Positions 9,097-18,452 of a stretch of 64,000 bases of DNA are shown here, one piece after another. The notes under the pieces are model-generated. The model had not been told where the DNA came from, made no database searches, and saw only the letters and a program-made list of their open reading frames with translations. Numbering within the stretch: position 1 is the stretch's first letter; each line of letters begins with the position of its first letter. Made by a program: the position numbers and the translations under genes. This DNA comes from CAYYJS01 sp964472315 (lineage in GTDB: Bacteria > Verrucomicrobiota > Kiritimatiellia > UBA8416), in NCBI GenBank assembly GCA_964472315.1, contig CAYYJS010000007.1:22629-86628 (forward strand), written 5' to 3'.

Positions 9097-10071
9097 GTGA
9101 GCGGAACCGACCGGGTATCGGCGGCGGACCCCGCCGTTCGGGCGTTCGCGATGTACCAGCAGGGGGAACGGAATGCGTCCCCCCATACGATCGCGAACTA
9201 CCTGATGGATATCCATCAGTTCGTGAGCCATGCCTGGGGCATCGAGGCGAAGCCCCCGTATCCCTGGCGCGAGCCGGACCGGTTCATGGCGCGTGCGTTT
9301 CTCGTGGAGTTCCAGAAGCAGGGGGCGGAGCCGGCCACGACGGCGCGGAAGCTGGCAAGCCTGCGTTCGTTCTACCGGTTTCTCGTGCGGGACGATCTGG
9401 CGGCGACCAATCCGTTTGCCGGACTGCGCGCGCCGAAGCGGGCGCGTAAGCTCCCGGACGTGCTGTCGGTGGCCGACGTCTCCCGGCTTCTTGACGCGCC
9501 GGTAGCGGCGTTGGCGGGCGTCGAGCGCAACGCCGACCGGCCGCCCGATCCGATATCGCGCTACCTCGTCCTGCGCGATGCCGCATTGCTGGAGTTCCTG
9601 TACAGCACCGGCGCGCGCGTCGCCGAAGCGGCCGGGCTGACCGAACGTGACGTGGACATGCTCTCCGGCGTCGCCGTCGTGAGGGGCAAGGGCAAGAAGG
9701 AGCGCCTGTGCCCGCTGGGCGGGCCGGCCTGCCGGGCGATGCGACGCATGCTGGGCCACGCCGACGCCGTGTGGGGGGGCGCCCGGAAGGACGCCAAACC
9801 CGTGTTCCGCAATGTGCGGGGCGAGCCCATCACGCCGCGGTCGATCGAGCGCCTGATGAAGAAGTACCTCGCCGACGCGGGGCTTGGCCATACGTTCTCG
9901 CCGCATGCGCTACGCCACTCGTTTGCGACGCATCTGCTGGATGCCGGCGCCGATCTGCGCAGTGTGCAGGAACTGCTCGGACATGCCAGTCTGTCGACGA
10001 CGCAGATCTACACGCATGTCTCGGTGGAGCACCTGCGGCGCGTCTACCAGGAGACACATCCGCGGGCGTGA
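9097..10071 (+). CDS. Tyrosine recombinase of the XerC/XerD family
   Basis: A 324-residue site-specific recombinase. The N-terminal SAM-like core-binding domain spans about 1-110 (SPHTIANYLMDIHQF, LASLRSFYRFL). The catalytic domain carries the set Arg (STGARVAEA), Lys (GKGKKERL), His-x-x-Arg (HALRHSFATHLL), His (LLGHASL) and Tyr (TTQIYTHVS). Family role: resolution of chromosome dimers at dif. Its length and position behind topA favour a housekeeping Xer protein over an integrase. GTG 9097 is chosen because AGGGAG stands 6 bases upstream; an upstream ATG at 9043 lies inside topA. Whether it is XerC or XerD cannot be told here. Confidence 0.92.
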   Translation: MSGTDRVSAADPAVRAFAMYQQGERNASPHTIANYLMDIHQFVSHAWGIEAKPPYPWREPDRFMARAFLVEFQKQGAEPATTARKLASLRSFYRFLVRDDLAATNPFAGLRAPKRARKLPDVLSVADVSRLLDAPVAALAGVERNADRPPDPISRYLVLRDAALLEFLYSTGARVAEAAGLTERDVDMLSGVAVVRGKGKKERLCPLGGPACRAMRRMLGHADAVWGGARKDAKPVFRNVRGEPITPRSIERLMKKYLADAGLGHTFSPHALRHSFATHLLDAGADLRSVQELLGHASLSTTQIYTHVSVEHLRRVYQETHPRA

Positions 10072-10080
10072 CCGCGCCCA

Positions 10081-11259
10081 TCAGCGGGGTTCGGCGATGC
10101 AGTAGAGGTGCTGCATGCCGCGGATATACAGCCGGTCGCCGTCGAACACCGGGCTGGCGCGCGTCCGTTCGAGCGTGTTCTCGGCCACGACGGTGGGGGT
10201 GTCCGTGGCGGTCACGACGAGTGTAATGCCGTTGTCGGAGCAGAGGTAGAGCAACCCGCCCGCGGCCGCGGGCGAGGCGTAACACTGGCCGTTGCGGGCG
10301 TTCATGACCGCGAACGTCGTCTCCGTCACGCATGTGCCGTCGGCTGGCTGGAGGACGGTCAACGTGCCGCTCTGACGCAGCGCGAACAGGCGTCCGTTGC
10401 AGAGGATGGGCGAGGCATAGTAGCGGCCCTGCTTGACCGGCGTCTGCCACCGTTTCTCCGGCGCGGCGTCGGCGTTCAGCGTCCACGCCGACGCATGCTG
10501 GTCGTCCACGCCGGCGACATAGGCGACGCCGTCGAGCACCACGGGCGCGTTGTAGTTGAGCGTGCCCAGGCCGCTGCCGACCGTGCGTCCGTCGGCGACG
10601 GCGAGAAGCAACCCCGACGCCGTGAGGACGGCGGCCGTATCGCCGAGGCGCACGGCGACCGTGGAGCCGTGTCGCGACGGCGACGTGACGGTCCACACCG
10701 GTTCGCCGGTTTCGGCGTTCAGGCCGGAGACGTCGCCATGGGCGACGACCAGAATGTCTCCGCTCAGAAGCGGTGAACTGCAATGGCCCCATGCGGAACC
10801 GCCGAGGGGCAGCGTCCGGCTCCAGAGTCGGCCGCCGTCACGGTCGTGCGCGGCGACGATGCCGGTGCCGCAAAACGTGTAGACCCTGCCATCCGCGCCG
10901 ACGGCGGGTGTCGCGGTGGTGCCGCCCGTCTCGCTGTGTCCGCCGGACTTGCCGCCTGGCGTGGCCACGGTCCAGAGGATCGTGCCGGTCGCCCGGTCCA
11001 GGCAGAGCAGGCGGTCCGGTTCGGCCGTTACGAAGATCCGGTCGCCCCTCAGCGCGGGCGACCCGTTGCTCCAGGATGGCATGGGCGTCTTCCAAACCAC
11101 ATTGCTTGTGGGGGACCAGTGTCGCGGCGGGTGGGATGCATCGAAGGTGCCCGATCCGTCGCGCCGCCAGCCGAATGCGGACTCGTCGCGCCCGTTCGCC
11201 GTCGTGGCCGCCAGCCATCCCAGAATGGTCACCATGCCCAATTGCCTTGCGGTCATCAT
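10081..11259 (-). CDS. Secreted PQQ-like beta-propeller protein
   Basis: A 392-residue protein with an N-terminal signal sequence (about 1-23) followed by repeated propeller blades. The blades read like PQQ-type repeats: NGSPALRGDRIFVT, LLCLDRATGTILW, TPAVGADGRVYTF, SSPLLSGDILVVAHG, GLNAETGEPVW, APVVLDGVAYVAG, ASPILCNGRLFAL, SPVFDGDRLYIRG. Such proteins are BamB-like scaffolds or PVC-type secreted beta-propellers; no catalytic site is seen. GGGAGG precedes ATG 11259 by about 8 bases. It ends 9 bases from the convergent xer gene. Confidence 0.85.
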   Translation of the reverse strand: MMTARQLGMVTILGWLAATTANGRDESAFGWRRDGSGTFDASHPPRHWSPTSNVVWKTPMPSWSNGSPALRGDRIFVTAEPDRLLCLDRATGTILWTVATPGGKSGGHSETGGTTATPAVGADGRVYTFCGTGIVAAHDRDGGRLWSRTLPLGGSAWGHCSSPLLSGDILVVAHGDVSGLNAETGEPVWTVTSPSRHGSTVAVRLGDTAAVLTASGLLLAVADGRTVGSGLGTLNYNAPVVLDGVAYVAGVDDQHASAWTLNADAAPEKRWQTPVKQGRYYASPILCNGRLFALRQSGTLTVLQPADGTCVTETTFAVMNARNGQCYASPAAAGGLLYLCSDNGITLVVTATDTPTVVAENTLERTRASPVFDGDRLYIRGMQHLYCIAEPR

Positions 11260-11358
11260 CGTCCATGCCTCCCGAGGTTGTGTTCGGCGCCCGGCACGAC
11301 CGATCGCCGGTCGAACTCTAGCGCCGCCATGGTCTTTCGGGCGAGCTCATTCAATGTC

Positions 11359-11387
11359 TTTTCAGAAGTGGCGACTTTGGCTATTAT
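11359..11387 (+). promoter_or_regulatory. Candidate sigma70-type promoter for the sugar operon
   Basis: TTTTCA (11359-11364) and TATTAT (11382-11387) are separated by exactly 17 bases, 47 bases upstream of the first gene of the operon at 11434. This is pattern-based only. Confidence 0.4.
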
Positions 11388-11433
11388 GCCCGTCCGAGAA
11401 TACCAGAAGAATCAGTGTCGGAAAGGATCAGGC

Positions 11434-12384
11434 ATGACAAATGGCGCAGGCGGCCGGGAGTTGCATATCCCGTCGGGGTCGACGCTGGATGGCGAGGCAT
11501 ACAGGCAGTTTCTCAGGGACGCTGTGCGGTTGCTGGGAAGGTGCCCGCAATACTTGGCGTCGGGCGAGGACATCCACGTGCTGGAACTGGCGCATCTGGT
11601 TCCGCCGGTACCCGAAACCATACTGGCCATCTACGTCGGGATCAACGATGCCGTCTGCAACAAGGGCCTGGTGACGCCGTTTCTCCCGCGGCACGGGCAC
11701 AACAACGTCTTCGTGTTCGACCCCGGGGTGTATGCGGGCGGGGATGACGTGCCCGACGGTACGGTGGACGCGAAGCGACTGCTGGCGGGATTCGAGCCGC
11801 CGAACGCATCGTGGTCGGATGCCTGGACCTACGTGATGATCGCGGATCCGGCGCGCTCCTTCGCGAGTCTGTGGGCCGAACGCGGCTACATCGACATGGT
11901 GCCCGCCAAATTCGAGGACTTCACGATGCTGTCCGATCCCGCCGTAAGCAAGGTGTGCACGTTCGTCGATGAAGCCGCGTTCGAGCACCCCGTCAACCGC
12001 GCGCGTCCCTATTTGAAGGCCGCGCGCGAGCGCGGCCGGCGGTGCGCCGGCGAATTCGCGATCCCCGAAGGGCTGACCGGCGAGGTGGATGGGCTTGTGC
12101 CGGTGGTGTTGCACCGCGGCGAGAAGCTGTACGTCGCGCGGCCCGACTTCGGGCCCTGTCAGCATGCGTGGTCGAATCTGCACCCGGACAACCGCGAGGC
12201 GGCGGTTGTGAACGAGAACTCGGCCGTGCCGCTCGACCTGGTGGTGGCGAAGCCGCCCGTGTCGGCGGCGCATGCGAAGAGTCTGGTGCCGCCCAAGGGC
12301 AGCGCCGACATGACCACGGACTGGTTCCTGCGCGGGCTGCAGGTGCACCGCTTGCCGCTGTTGCGCGGGGCGGTCAAAGGGTAG
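11434..12384 (+). CDS. Conserved-looking protein of unknown function, first gene of a sugar operon
   Basis: A 316-residue soluble protein with no signal peptide or membrane helix. I do not recognise the family. Visible features are VLELAHLVPPVPE, TPFLPRHGHNNVFVFDPG, a central acidic region, and a C-terminal PPKGSADMTTDWFLRGL. It has few cysteines and no obvious nucleotide-binding or metal motif. ATG 11434 is preceded by GGAAAGGATC. It is followed 21 bases later by a PfkB kinase and then by epimerase-like and dehydrogenase genes, so it probably acts on, or senses, the same sugar or polyol. An enzyme such as an isomerase is possible but not shown. Confidence 0.7.
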   Translation: MTNGAGGRELHIPSGSTLDGEAYRQFLRDAVRLLGRCPQYLASGEDIHVLELAHLVPPVPETILAIYVGINDAVCNKGLVTPFLPRHGHNNVFVFDPGVYAGGDDVPDGTVDAKRLLAGFEPPNASWSDAWTYVMIADPARSFASLWAERGYIDMVPAKFEDFTMLSDPAVSKVCTFVDEAAFEHPVNRARPYLKAARERGRRCAGEFAIPEGLTGEVDGLVPVVLHRGEKLYVARPDFGPCQHAWSNLHPDNREAAVVNENSAVPLDLVVAKPPVSAAHAKSLVPPKGSADMTTDWFLRGLQVHRLPLLRGAVKG

Positions 12385-12405
12385 CGGACGAACGGGAGGA
12401 GACCC

Positions 12406-13626
12406 ATGGCAGTGGATGTTCTGATTCTGAATACGGCGGTGATGGATTTTCGCAGCGCGGACTTCACGTTCGTCAATGCGCTGGTTGGACCGGGCGGCCT
12501 GGCCAAATGCGCGACGCGCGACATGCCGGCCTACACGCAGGCGCAACTGAAGGCGTACCTGGACCGGGGGTGCGCCACCGCCGGCGGTCCCGGCAATACG
12601 GCGCCGCTCGTCGCGCGCGCCGGCGTCGGCATCGCGGCGGGTGTGGTGCTGGGGCGCGGGACCCGCGACGGACTCGATGTCGTGGGACGGGCCTTTTACG
12701 ATACCATGACCGCCAACGGCGTCGACATGTCCGCGACGGTGGTGCATCCGGAACTGCCGACCGGCACGACGTTCATCTGCGACTCGGACGACGGCGAGCG
12801 CGGGGGCATCGGGTACTTTCCCAACGCCAACCATGCGTTTGACTTCGCGATGTTCAAGCCGGCCGTCGAACGTCTGCGGCCGCGCATCGTCTATTACATG
12901 TATTCCGGTCTTTCCGACCGGGGGGACGCCAACGGCGGCCGCGACCTGGCCGCGTTCATGGCCTGGTGCCGCGACCAGGGGGCCATCACGATCGCCGACA
13001 GTCACACGCTGACGAGCAACCCGGAGGCGCTGATCGATCAGGGGACGCCCGTGGACGAATACCGGCTTCTGGAGCCGTTGCTCCCCACGCTGGATCTGTT
13101 CTTCACGTCCGCGGACGAGGCGAAGATGATCCAGAACACGTTGGGTCCGGCGCGCGCGTGGCGGCGGTACGGCGGCGACGAGAACATCCGGGAGGCGCTC
13201 GCGTTCCTGACCGGGCGTTTCTGGCGGGACGTTCGCCGGCCGTGCATGTTCGGCGTCACGGTCAAGGACGGCGCCTATGCGACGTGGATGAATGCCGACG
13301 GCGTGAAGACGCCCACGGAGCGTGTGAAGTCGCGCTTCATGATCCGCACCGTGACCGACCTTGTCGGGGCGGGCGATTCTTTCCGTGCCGGCTTCATCAC
13401 CTATGTCGCGCGGCATGCCGACGCGTTCCGCGCCGGCATGCTGGACTATCGCGAGGCCATCCAGATGGGCAACCTGATGGCGACGCTGTACGTGACCGCG
13501 CCGCTGTGCGACCGCTACCGCCACATCGCACCGTATGCCGACCTGCTGCGTGTCATCCGCGGCGGGCGGTCTTTCGATACATTGGATGCACTACGGGAGG
13601 AGATCGACCATGACGCACATGCGTAA
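12406..13626 (+). CDS. PfkB-family carbohydrate kinase
   Basis: A 406-residue ribokinase-like kinase. It has the N-terminal glycine motif (TAGGPGNTAPLVARAG), the lid/strand region, and the C-terminal PfkB signature DLVGAGDSFRAGF with the catalytic Asp and anion-hole glycines. It phosphorylates a sugar or related alcohol with ATP; the substrate cannot be read from the sequence. It is longer than typical ribokinase (about 310 residues), mainly through an insertion around residues 190-290. A GGGAGGAG element precedes the ATG. It overlaps the following epimerase-like gene by 17 bases, indicating one transcript. Confidence 0.88.
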   Translation: MAVDVLILNTAVMDFRSADFTFVNALVGPGGLAKCATRDMPAYTQAQLKAYLDRGCATAGGPGNTAPLVARAGVGIAAGVVLGRGTRDGLDVVGRAFYDTMTANGVDMSATVVHPELPTGTTFICDSDDGERGGIGYFPNANHAFDFAMFKPAVERLRPRIVYYMYSGLSDRGDANGGRDLAAFMAWCRDQGAITIADSHTLTSNPEALIDQGTPVDEYRLLEPLLPTLDLFFTSADEAKMIQNTLGPARAWRRYGGDENIREALAFLTGRFWRDVRRPCMFGVTVKDGAYATWMNADGVKTPTERVKSRFMIRTVTDLVGAGDSFRAGFITYVARHADAFRAGMLDYREAIQMGNLMATLYVTAPLCDRYRHIAPYADLLRVIRGGRSFDTLDALREEIDHDAHA

Positions 13627-14686
13627 AGCGATGCCCTGGGATGGGCGCGTGGGCAATGGCGCCCAGGTGGCGGGCATCGAGGTGTCCGAATTGACCGACG
13701 GACCGGGGCGGGGCGTGCGTATCGCGTGGGTGAACACGGGTACGCCGTTGCGCTTCAAGGTCGTCATCGACCGCGGGCTGGATATCGCCGACGCCTTCTA
13801 CGGGCAGCATAGTCTGGCCTGGCTGAGCGCGTGCGGCACAGTGGCGCCGCAATCGGATCCCGCGGGCGGAACCGAATGGCTGCGGGGGTTCGGGGGCGGG
13901 TTGGTCACCACGTGCGGTCTGTCGCATGTCGGCCCGCCGGAACCGGACGCCGGTGACGCGCGGGGCGTCCATGGCCGTGCGAGCAACCTGCGCGGCGCGT
14001 TGGAGACGGTCCGCGGACCGTCGCTCGCCGCCGGCGACCTCGACATGACGATCGAGGGTGTGGTGCGCGAGATGCGCCTGTTCGGTCCGCAGCTTGAACT
14101 GCGGCGCCGGTACGGTATGCGCGTGGGCGAACCGACGATCCGGATCCGCGATGTCGTCACGAACGTGGGCAACACGCCGGCGCCACACATGCTGCTCTAT
14201 CACTGCAACTTCGGATGGCCCCTGATCGATCGGGGCACGCGGCTGCTTTGGAAGGGTGGATGCGAGTCGCGCGGGTTGCCGATGGACGATGCGATCTTCG
14301 CCGCGGGGGGGCGGCCGGACATCTGTCCCGCGCCGGACGATGCGCACCGGGGCTCTACCGAAGCTTGCGGGTTCATCCGGTCCCGCGCGGGCGGCGGCGG
14401 CATGTGTACCGCCGGGGTCCACAACGCCCGACTGGGGTTGGCCTTGCGGATGGATTTCCGCGCCCGTCAGCTTCCCTGGATCACCAACTGGCAACACTGG
14501 GGACCGGGAGAGTACGTCACGGCGCTGGAGCCCGGCACCCATCCGCCGATCGGCCAGCAGGCGGCGCGCGCGGCGGGCACGCTGATCCTGCTTGCGCCGG
14601 GGGAGAGCCGGACGTACGAACTGACGCTGACGGTGCTGGCGGCGAAGGCGGCCATTGCCGACTGGAGGCGCATGTTCGATGAGTGA
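13610..14686 (+). CDS. DUF4432 aldose-1-epimerase-like protein
   Basis: A 358-residue protein of the galactose-mutarotase-like superfamily. Visible features are FKVVIDRGLDIADAFY, a central GGLVTTCGLSHVG, LRRRYGMRVGEPTIRIRDVVTNVG, MLLYHCNFGWPL and a late WQHWGPGEYVTALEP, the layout of DUF4432 proteins. These bind sugars and may interconvert anomers or epimers. ATG 13610 lies inside the end of the kinase gene with GGGAGG about 10 bases upstream; ATG 13619 is an alternative. Its stop overlaps the next start (ATGAGTGA). Confidence 0.85.
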   Translation: MTHMRKAMPWDGRVGNGAQVAGIEVSELTDGPGRGVRIAWVNTGTPLRFKVVIDRGLDIADAFYGQHSLAWLSACGTVAPQSDPAGGTEWLRGFGGGLVTTCGLSHVGPPEPDAGDARGVHGRASNLRGALETVRGPSLAAGDLDMTIEGVVREMRLFGPQLELRRRYGMRVGEPTIRIRDVVTNVGNTPAPHMLLYHCNFGWPLIDRGTRLLWKGGCESRGLPMDDAIFAAGGRPDICPAPDDAHRGSTEACGFIRSRAGGGGMCTAGVHNARLGLALRMDFRARQLPWITNWQHWGPGEYVTALEPGTHPPIGQQAARAAGTLILLAPGESRTYELTLTVLAAKAAIADWRRMFDE

Positions 14687-15977
14687 ATCGATGGCGGCAC
14701 GCAAACACGTTTTCGTGGGGTTCGGGTTCGGACCGATCCAGGCGGGGTTGTTCCTCAAGGAAGCGCACGCGAGCGGCGCCTTCGAGCGGCTTGTCGTGGC
14801 GGAGATCGACCAGCGGCTGGTTGACGCGGTCCGCGCCAACGGCAACCGCTACGTGGTGAACGTGGCGCGGGCCGACGGCGTCTATCGGGAATCGGTCGAC
14901 GGCGTGGAAATGCTCAACCCGCGCGTGGACCGCGATCTGGCATGCCTGCGCGAAGCGTTGGCGCGGGCGACGGAGATCGTCACATCGCTGCCGTCCGTCG
15001 ATTTCTATGCGGCCGGGACGCCGTCGGTCGCGTCGTTGATCGCCCAGGGCGTGCGTTCGGACGAAGCGCCCGGCACGCTGGTCTATACGGCGGAGAACAA
15101 CAACCATGCGGCCGAGGCGCTCGATGCCGCGGTGGCCGCCGCCGACGGCGCGCCGCGCGGCCGGCCGGTGCAGTTTCTCAATACCGTGATCGGCAAGATG
15201 AGTCAGGTTGTGGCCGATGCCGAGGCCATTCGCGCGCTCGGTATCGCCGGCATGGCGCCGGGCATCGACCGGGCGTTCCTCGTCGAATCGTTCAACCACA
15301 TCCTGGTGACGCAGTCGACGCTGGCGGCGCTAAAGCCCGGTATCGGCGTCTTTGAGGAGAAGGCCGACCTGCTGCCGTTCGAGGAGGCGAAACTCTACGG
15401 GCATAACGCGATCCATGCCGTCATGGCGTACCTGTCCGAATGGCGGGGGTATCGGCGCATGAGCGAGGCGGGCGACGATGCGCTTGTCATGGGCGTGGCG
15501 CGTGCCGCCTTCCTCGACGAATCCGGCGTGGCGCTCGTGCGCAAGTACGCGGGGTTGGGCGATACGCTGTTCACGGAGGCCGGCTATCGGCGCTACGCCG
15601 CGGACCTGCTGGCGCGGATGACGAACCGCCATCTGGCGGACGCCGTGGAGCGTGCGGGTAGGGACCCCGTGCGCAAGCTTGGGCTGTCCGACCGGATCTA
15701 CGGGGCCATGTCCCTCGCGCTCGGGCAGGGGATATCGCCAGTCAATATGGGACGGGGTGCGGCGGCCGGCCTGATGAAACTCGTGAGCGAACGCGAACGG
15801 CATGGCGTCCCCGCGTCGCTGTCGGAGTCGATCGCGCACCGGCCGCCGCGGGCGTGGGCGCCACCGCTGCTGGACTGGGTGTGGGCGCGGAACGTATGTC
15901 CGCACCGGGATGCCCTGGTCGCGCTTACGATCGACGGTCTGGATTGGCTGGGCGCGCTCAAGGAACATGGTCGGTGA
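14679..15977 (+). CDS. Mannitol-1-phosphate dehydrogenase-like NAD(P)-dependent oxidoreductase
   Basis: A 432-residue protein of the polyol long-chain dehydrogenase type. A Rossmann glycine motif (GFGFGPIQAGLF) is near the N-terminus. VYTAENNNHAAEAL resembles the family's conserved asparagine segment. EEAKLYGHNAIHAVMAYL supplies the Lys/Asn/His catalytic cluster typical of mannitol-1-phosphate 5-dehydrogenases. It probably oxidises a sugar alcohol (or its phosphate) to the ketose, or the reverse. ATG 14679 overlaps the preceding stop by 8 bases with GGAGG about 10 bases upstream. It is last in the four-gene operon; the partner kinase suggests a phosphorylated intermediate. Confidence 0.8.
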   Translation: MSESMAARKHVFVGFGFGPIQAGLFLKEAHASGAFERLVVAEIDQRLVDAVRANGNRYVVNVARADGVYRESVDGVEMLNPRVDRDLACLREALARATEIVTSLPSVDFYAAGTPSVASLIAQGVRSDEAPGTLVYTAENNNHAAEALDAAVAAADGAPRGRPVQFLNTVIGKMSQVVADAEAIRALGIAGMAPGIDRAFLVESFNHILVTQSTLAALKPGIGVFEEKADLLPFEEAKLYGHNAIHAVMAYLSEWRGYRRMSEAGDDALVMGVARAAFLDESGVALVRKYAGLGDTLFTEAGYRRYAADLLARMTNRHLADAVERAGRDPVRKLGLSDRIYGAMSLALGQGISPVNMGRGAAAGLMKLVSERERHGVPASLSESIAHRPPRAWAPPLLDWVWARNVCPHRDALVALTIDGLDWLGALKEHGR

Positions 15978-16239
15978 CCCGCGGTTCCTATTGCCGGTAG
16001 TAGCCCGCCGTCACGGTACACCGCCTGAACCGCCCGATCGGGATCGGGAGAGGTGTGCCACGGACGACGATAAATGCGCCAAATGTGCTTAAGTAAGCGC
16101 CATTCGATTCTGGGATGACGGCAAGATAGCGCGCGGACATTTCGGAAGACAAGCCGACAAAACCGCAGGGCGGGACTGACGGAGGATCTGGGTAGCCGAC
16201 CCGCTGGTCGGCCCGAAATGCCGAACTGGGGAATCGACG
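15978..16239. other. Intergenic region with a hairpin
   Basis: This 262-base gap between the dehydrogenase and the DUF362 gene holds no convincing gene. It contains a perfect 7-bp hairpin, GCCGACC (16195-16201), loop CGCT, GGTCGGC (16206-16212), without a following T-run. The hairpin ends 27 bases before the next start and may affect expression of that gene. Confidence 0.4.
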
Positions 16240-17394
16240 ATGAAAGCGGTGGAACAGAGGAAGGCACCATCGGTGGCGCTGGCGCGGTGCGGGGACTATG
16301 GGGCGGGATTGGCGGAGGCGGTGGCGCGCGCGGTGGATCTGTCGGGCGGGCTGGAGGATCTGATCCGGCCGGGGCAGACGGTGCTGCTCAAGCCCAACCT
16401 GCTGACCGATGCCGAGCCCGAGCGCGCCAAGACCACGCATCCGGAGTTGGCGCGGGCGGTGATCCGGCTGGTGCGCGCCCGCGGCGCCAACTGTGTGGTG
16501 AGCGACAGCCCGGCCAGCGTGATGAAGATCGCGCGCGTGTGGGAACGTACGGGCTTCCGGCGGCTGTGCGAAGAAGAAGGTGTGCCGCTGTTGTCGCTGG
16601 AGCAGGAAGGCGCGGAAGCGTTCGAGGAGAACGGCGTGAAATTTGCCGTGGCGCGCCGGGTGCTGGATGCCGACGTGGTGATCAGTCTGCCGAAGGTCAA
16701 GACGCACGTGCTGACCACGTTCACCTGCGGCGTTAAGAACCTGTACGGCTGCGTGCCGGGAATGCGCAAGTCCGCGATGCATAAGGTGTACTTCCGGCAG
16801 GCGCGTTTCTCGCGCGTGCTGGCCGGCATCTATGCGCATGTGCGGCCGGCGTTGACGATTGCCGATGGGGTGGTGGCGATGGAAGGCAACGGGCCATCTT
16901 CGGGCCGGTTGACGACGCTGGGGCTGGTGGCGGCGGCGCGGGATGCGGTGGCCCTGGATGCGGTGCTCTGCGAAGTGGCGGGTTTGCGGTCGGCGAGCGT
17001 GCCCTATCTGCGCGAAATGAAGCGGCGCGGGCTGGGGGAAACGGATTGGCGCGCCGTGGACGTTGTGGGCGAGTCGATCGATAGCGTGCGGCACCCGTTC
17101 CTGGCGCCCAACACGACCGGGGTGCGGCTGATGCCCCAGTGGCTGGTCGATCTGGCGGCGCCGCTGGTGTGGTGCCGGCCAGGTTTCTCGGAGCAATGCG
17201 TCTTCTGCGGGCGGTGCGTGGAGATGTGTCCGGCCGGCGCCTTGAGCATGGAGAAGGGGCAGCGGCCGAAGTTGAACCCGAAGGCCTGCATCGAGTGCTG
17301 CTGCTGCCACGAGGTGTGTCCGCACCATGCGGTGGAGATGCGGCTGAGTCCGCTGCTGCAGCGCATCAAGAAGCGCGACTCCTGTTTGCGCTGA
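16240..17394 (+). CDS. DUF362 protein with C-terminal 2[4Fe-4S] ferredoxin domain
   Basis: A 384-residue protein. Residues about 10-290 show the DUF362 layout (TVLLKPNLL, ISLPKVKTHVLTTFTCGVKNLYGCVPG, AMHKVYF, TIADGVVAMEGNGPSSG). The C-terminus carries two cluster motifs, CVFCGRCVEMCP and CIECCCCHEVCP, each giving four cysteines followed by Pro. DUF362 proteins are iron-sulphur proteins of unclear reaction, common in anaerobes. GGGGAATC precedes the ATG. It stands 219 bases upstream of the ebo operon on the same strand, so a functional link is possible but separate transcription is equally likely. Confidence 0.88.
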   Translation: MKAVEQRKAPSVALARCGDYGAGLAEAVARAVDLSGGLEDLIRPGQTVLLKPNLLTDAEPERAKTTHPELARAVIRLVRARGANCVVSDSPASVMKIARVWERTGFRRLCEEEGVPLLSLEQEGAEAFEENGVKFAVARRVLDADVVISLPKVKTHVLTTFTCGVKNLYGCVPGMRKSAMHKVYFRQARFSRVLAGIYAHVRPALTIADGVVAMEGNGPSSGRLTTLGLVAAARDAVALDAVLCEVAGLRSASVPYLREMKRRGLGETDWRAVDVVGESIDSVRHPFLAPNTTGVRLMPQWLVDLAAPLVWCRPGFSEQCVFCGRCVEMCPAGALSMEKGQRPKLNPKACIECCCCHEVCPHHAVEMRLSPLLQRIKKRDSCLR

Positions 17395-17613
17395 GACGGA
17401 TTGCTGGTCGGGGGAGACCGAGGGAGCCGTCGGTAGGTGTGCGGGGGTCTGTCCGTTCCCGGTCCCCGTTTCCGTGTGGCCCGGTCGTTGTCGATGCCCG
17501 CGTGGGCCTTGCGCGTGCAAAGACGTGCATCCGGCTGTGAATCGCGCTAAGGTCCCACAGGTTAGGAACGTCTGTTCAGTGGTTTTTCGTCGATACCGGA
17601 AGAGAGGGGCGCC

Positions 17614-18450
17614 ATGACGATTATCGAGCCGCATATCCACATGTACTCACGTACGACCGACGACTACCAGGCGATGTACGCGGCGGGAATACGGGCGTGC
17701 GTGGAGCCGTCCTTCTGGATGGGGACGAACCGACGGTATGCCGGGACGTTTTTCGATTACTTCCAGTTGATCCTGGAATTCGAGACCGTGCGTGCGCGGC
17801 GGTTCGGGATCGACCACTATGCGGCGGTGTCGCTGAATCCGAAAGAGGCGGAGGATGCGGTGCTCGCCGACGAGGTGATCGCCGGTTTGGACCCGTACCT
17901 GTCGCATGCGCGCTGCGTGGCCATCGGCGAGATCGGGTTCAACGCCATCACGTCCGGCGAGGAACGGGCCTTCGTCCGTCAACTCGTCCTCGCGCGGGAC
18001 CGCGGCATGCTTGTCATCGTGCATCTGCCGCACACGAACAAACTGGCCGGCGCGCGCCGGACACTCGCGCTCATCCGGGAGGTCGGTGTCGATGTGGATC
18101 GCGTCGTGATCGACCACAACACGGAGGAGACCATCGCGTTGAGTCATGCGTCGGGCTGCTGGAGCGGCATGACCGTGTACCCGATTTCGAAACTGACGCC
18201 GGCACGGGTCTCGGAGATCATCCGCGAGCACGGCAGCGAGCGCATGATCGTCAACGGCTCGGCGGACTGGGGCGTTTCGGACCCGCTCAGCCTGGTCAAA
18301 GTGGTCGATTACATGAAGCGGGATGGCCACGATGACGCGACGATCGGCAATCTGGTGTTCAACAATGCGTCGGCGTTTTACGGGCAATGTTCGAAATGGC
18401 GGCCGGAGCTGAACCTGGCGCCGATTCCGCCTCGGGAATTCCAGCGGTGA
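17614..18450 (+). CDS. eboB: EboB-type TatD-family metal-dependent hydrolase
   Basis: A 278-residue TIM-barrel hydrolase. Features are the N-terminal metal motif EPHIHMYSRTTDDY, CVAIGEIGFN (catalytic Glu), MLVIVHLPH (His), VVIDHNTEET (His) and NGSADWGVSDPLS (Asp). This matches the TatD-like protein of ebo clusters. AGAGAGGGGCGCC precedes the ATG. It is the first of five tightly packed genes in the order B-C-F-D-E. Family knowledge: ebo genes support export or maturation of a small metabolite (for example the scytonemin monomer in cyanobacteria); the molecule here is unknown. Confidence 0.87.
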   Translation: MTIIEPHIHMYSRTTDDYQAMYAAGIRACVEPSFWMGTNRRYAGTFFDYFQLILEFETVRARRFGIDHYAAVSLNPKEAEDAVLADEVIAGLDPYLSHARCVAIGEIGFNAITSGEERAFVRQLVLARDRGMLVIVHLPHTNKLAGARRTLALIREVGVDVDRVVIDHNTEETIALSHASGCWSGMTVYPISKLTPARVSEIIREHGSERMIVNGSADWGVSDPLSLVKVVDYMKRDGHDDATIGNLVFNNASAFYGQCSKWRPELNLAPIPPREFQR

Positions 18451-18452
18451 GC

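Noticed and set aside
9097..10071. Mobile-element integrase
   Set aside because: Its length, sequence and place behind dprA-topA fit a housekeeping Xer recombinase, and no element boundaries are seen.
11428..13524. 698-codon minus-strand frame across the unknown protein and PfkB genes
   Set aside because: The plus-strand PfkB signature and tight operon spacing show which strand is coding.
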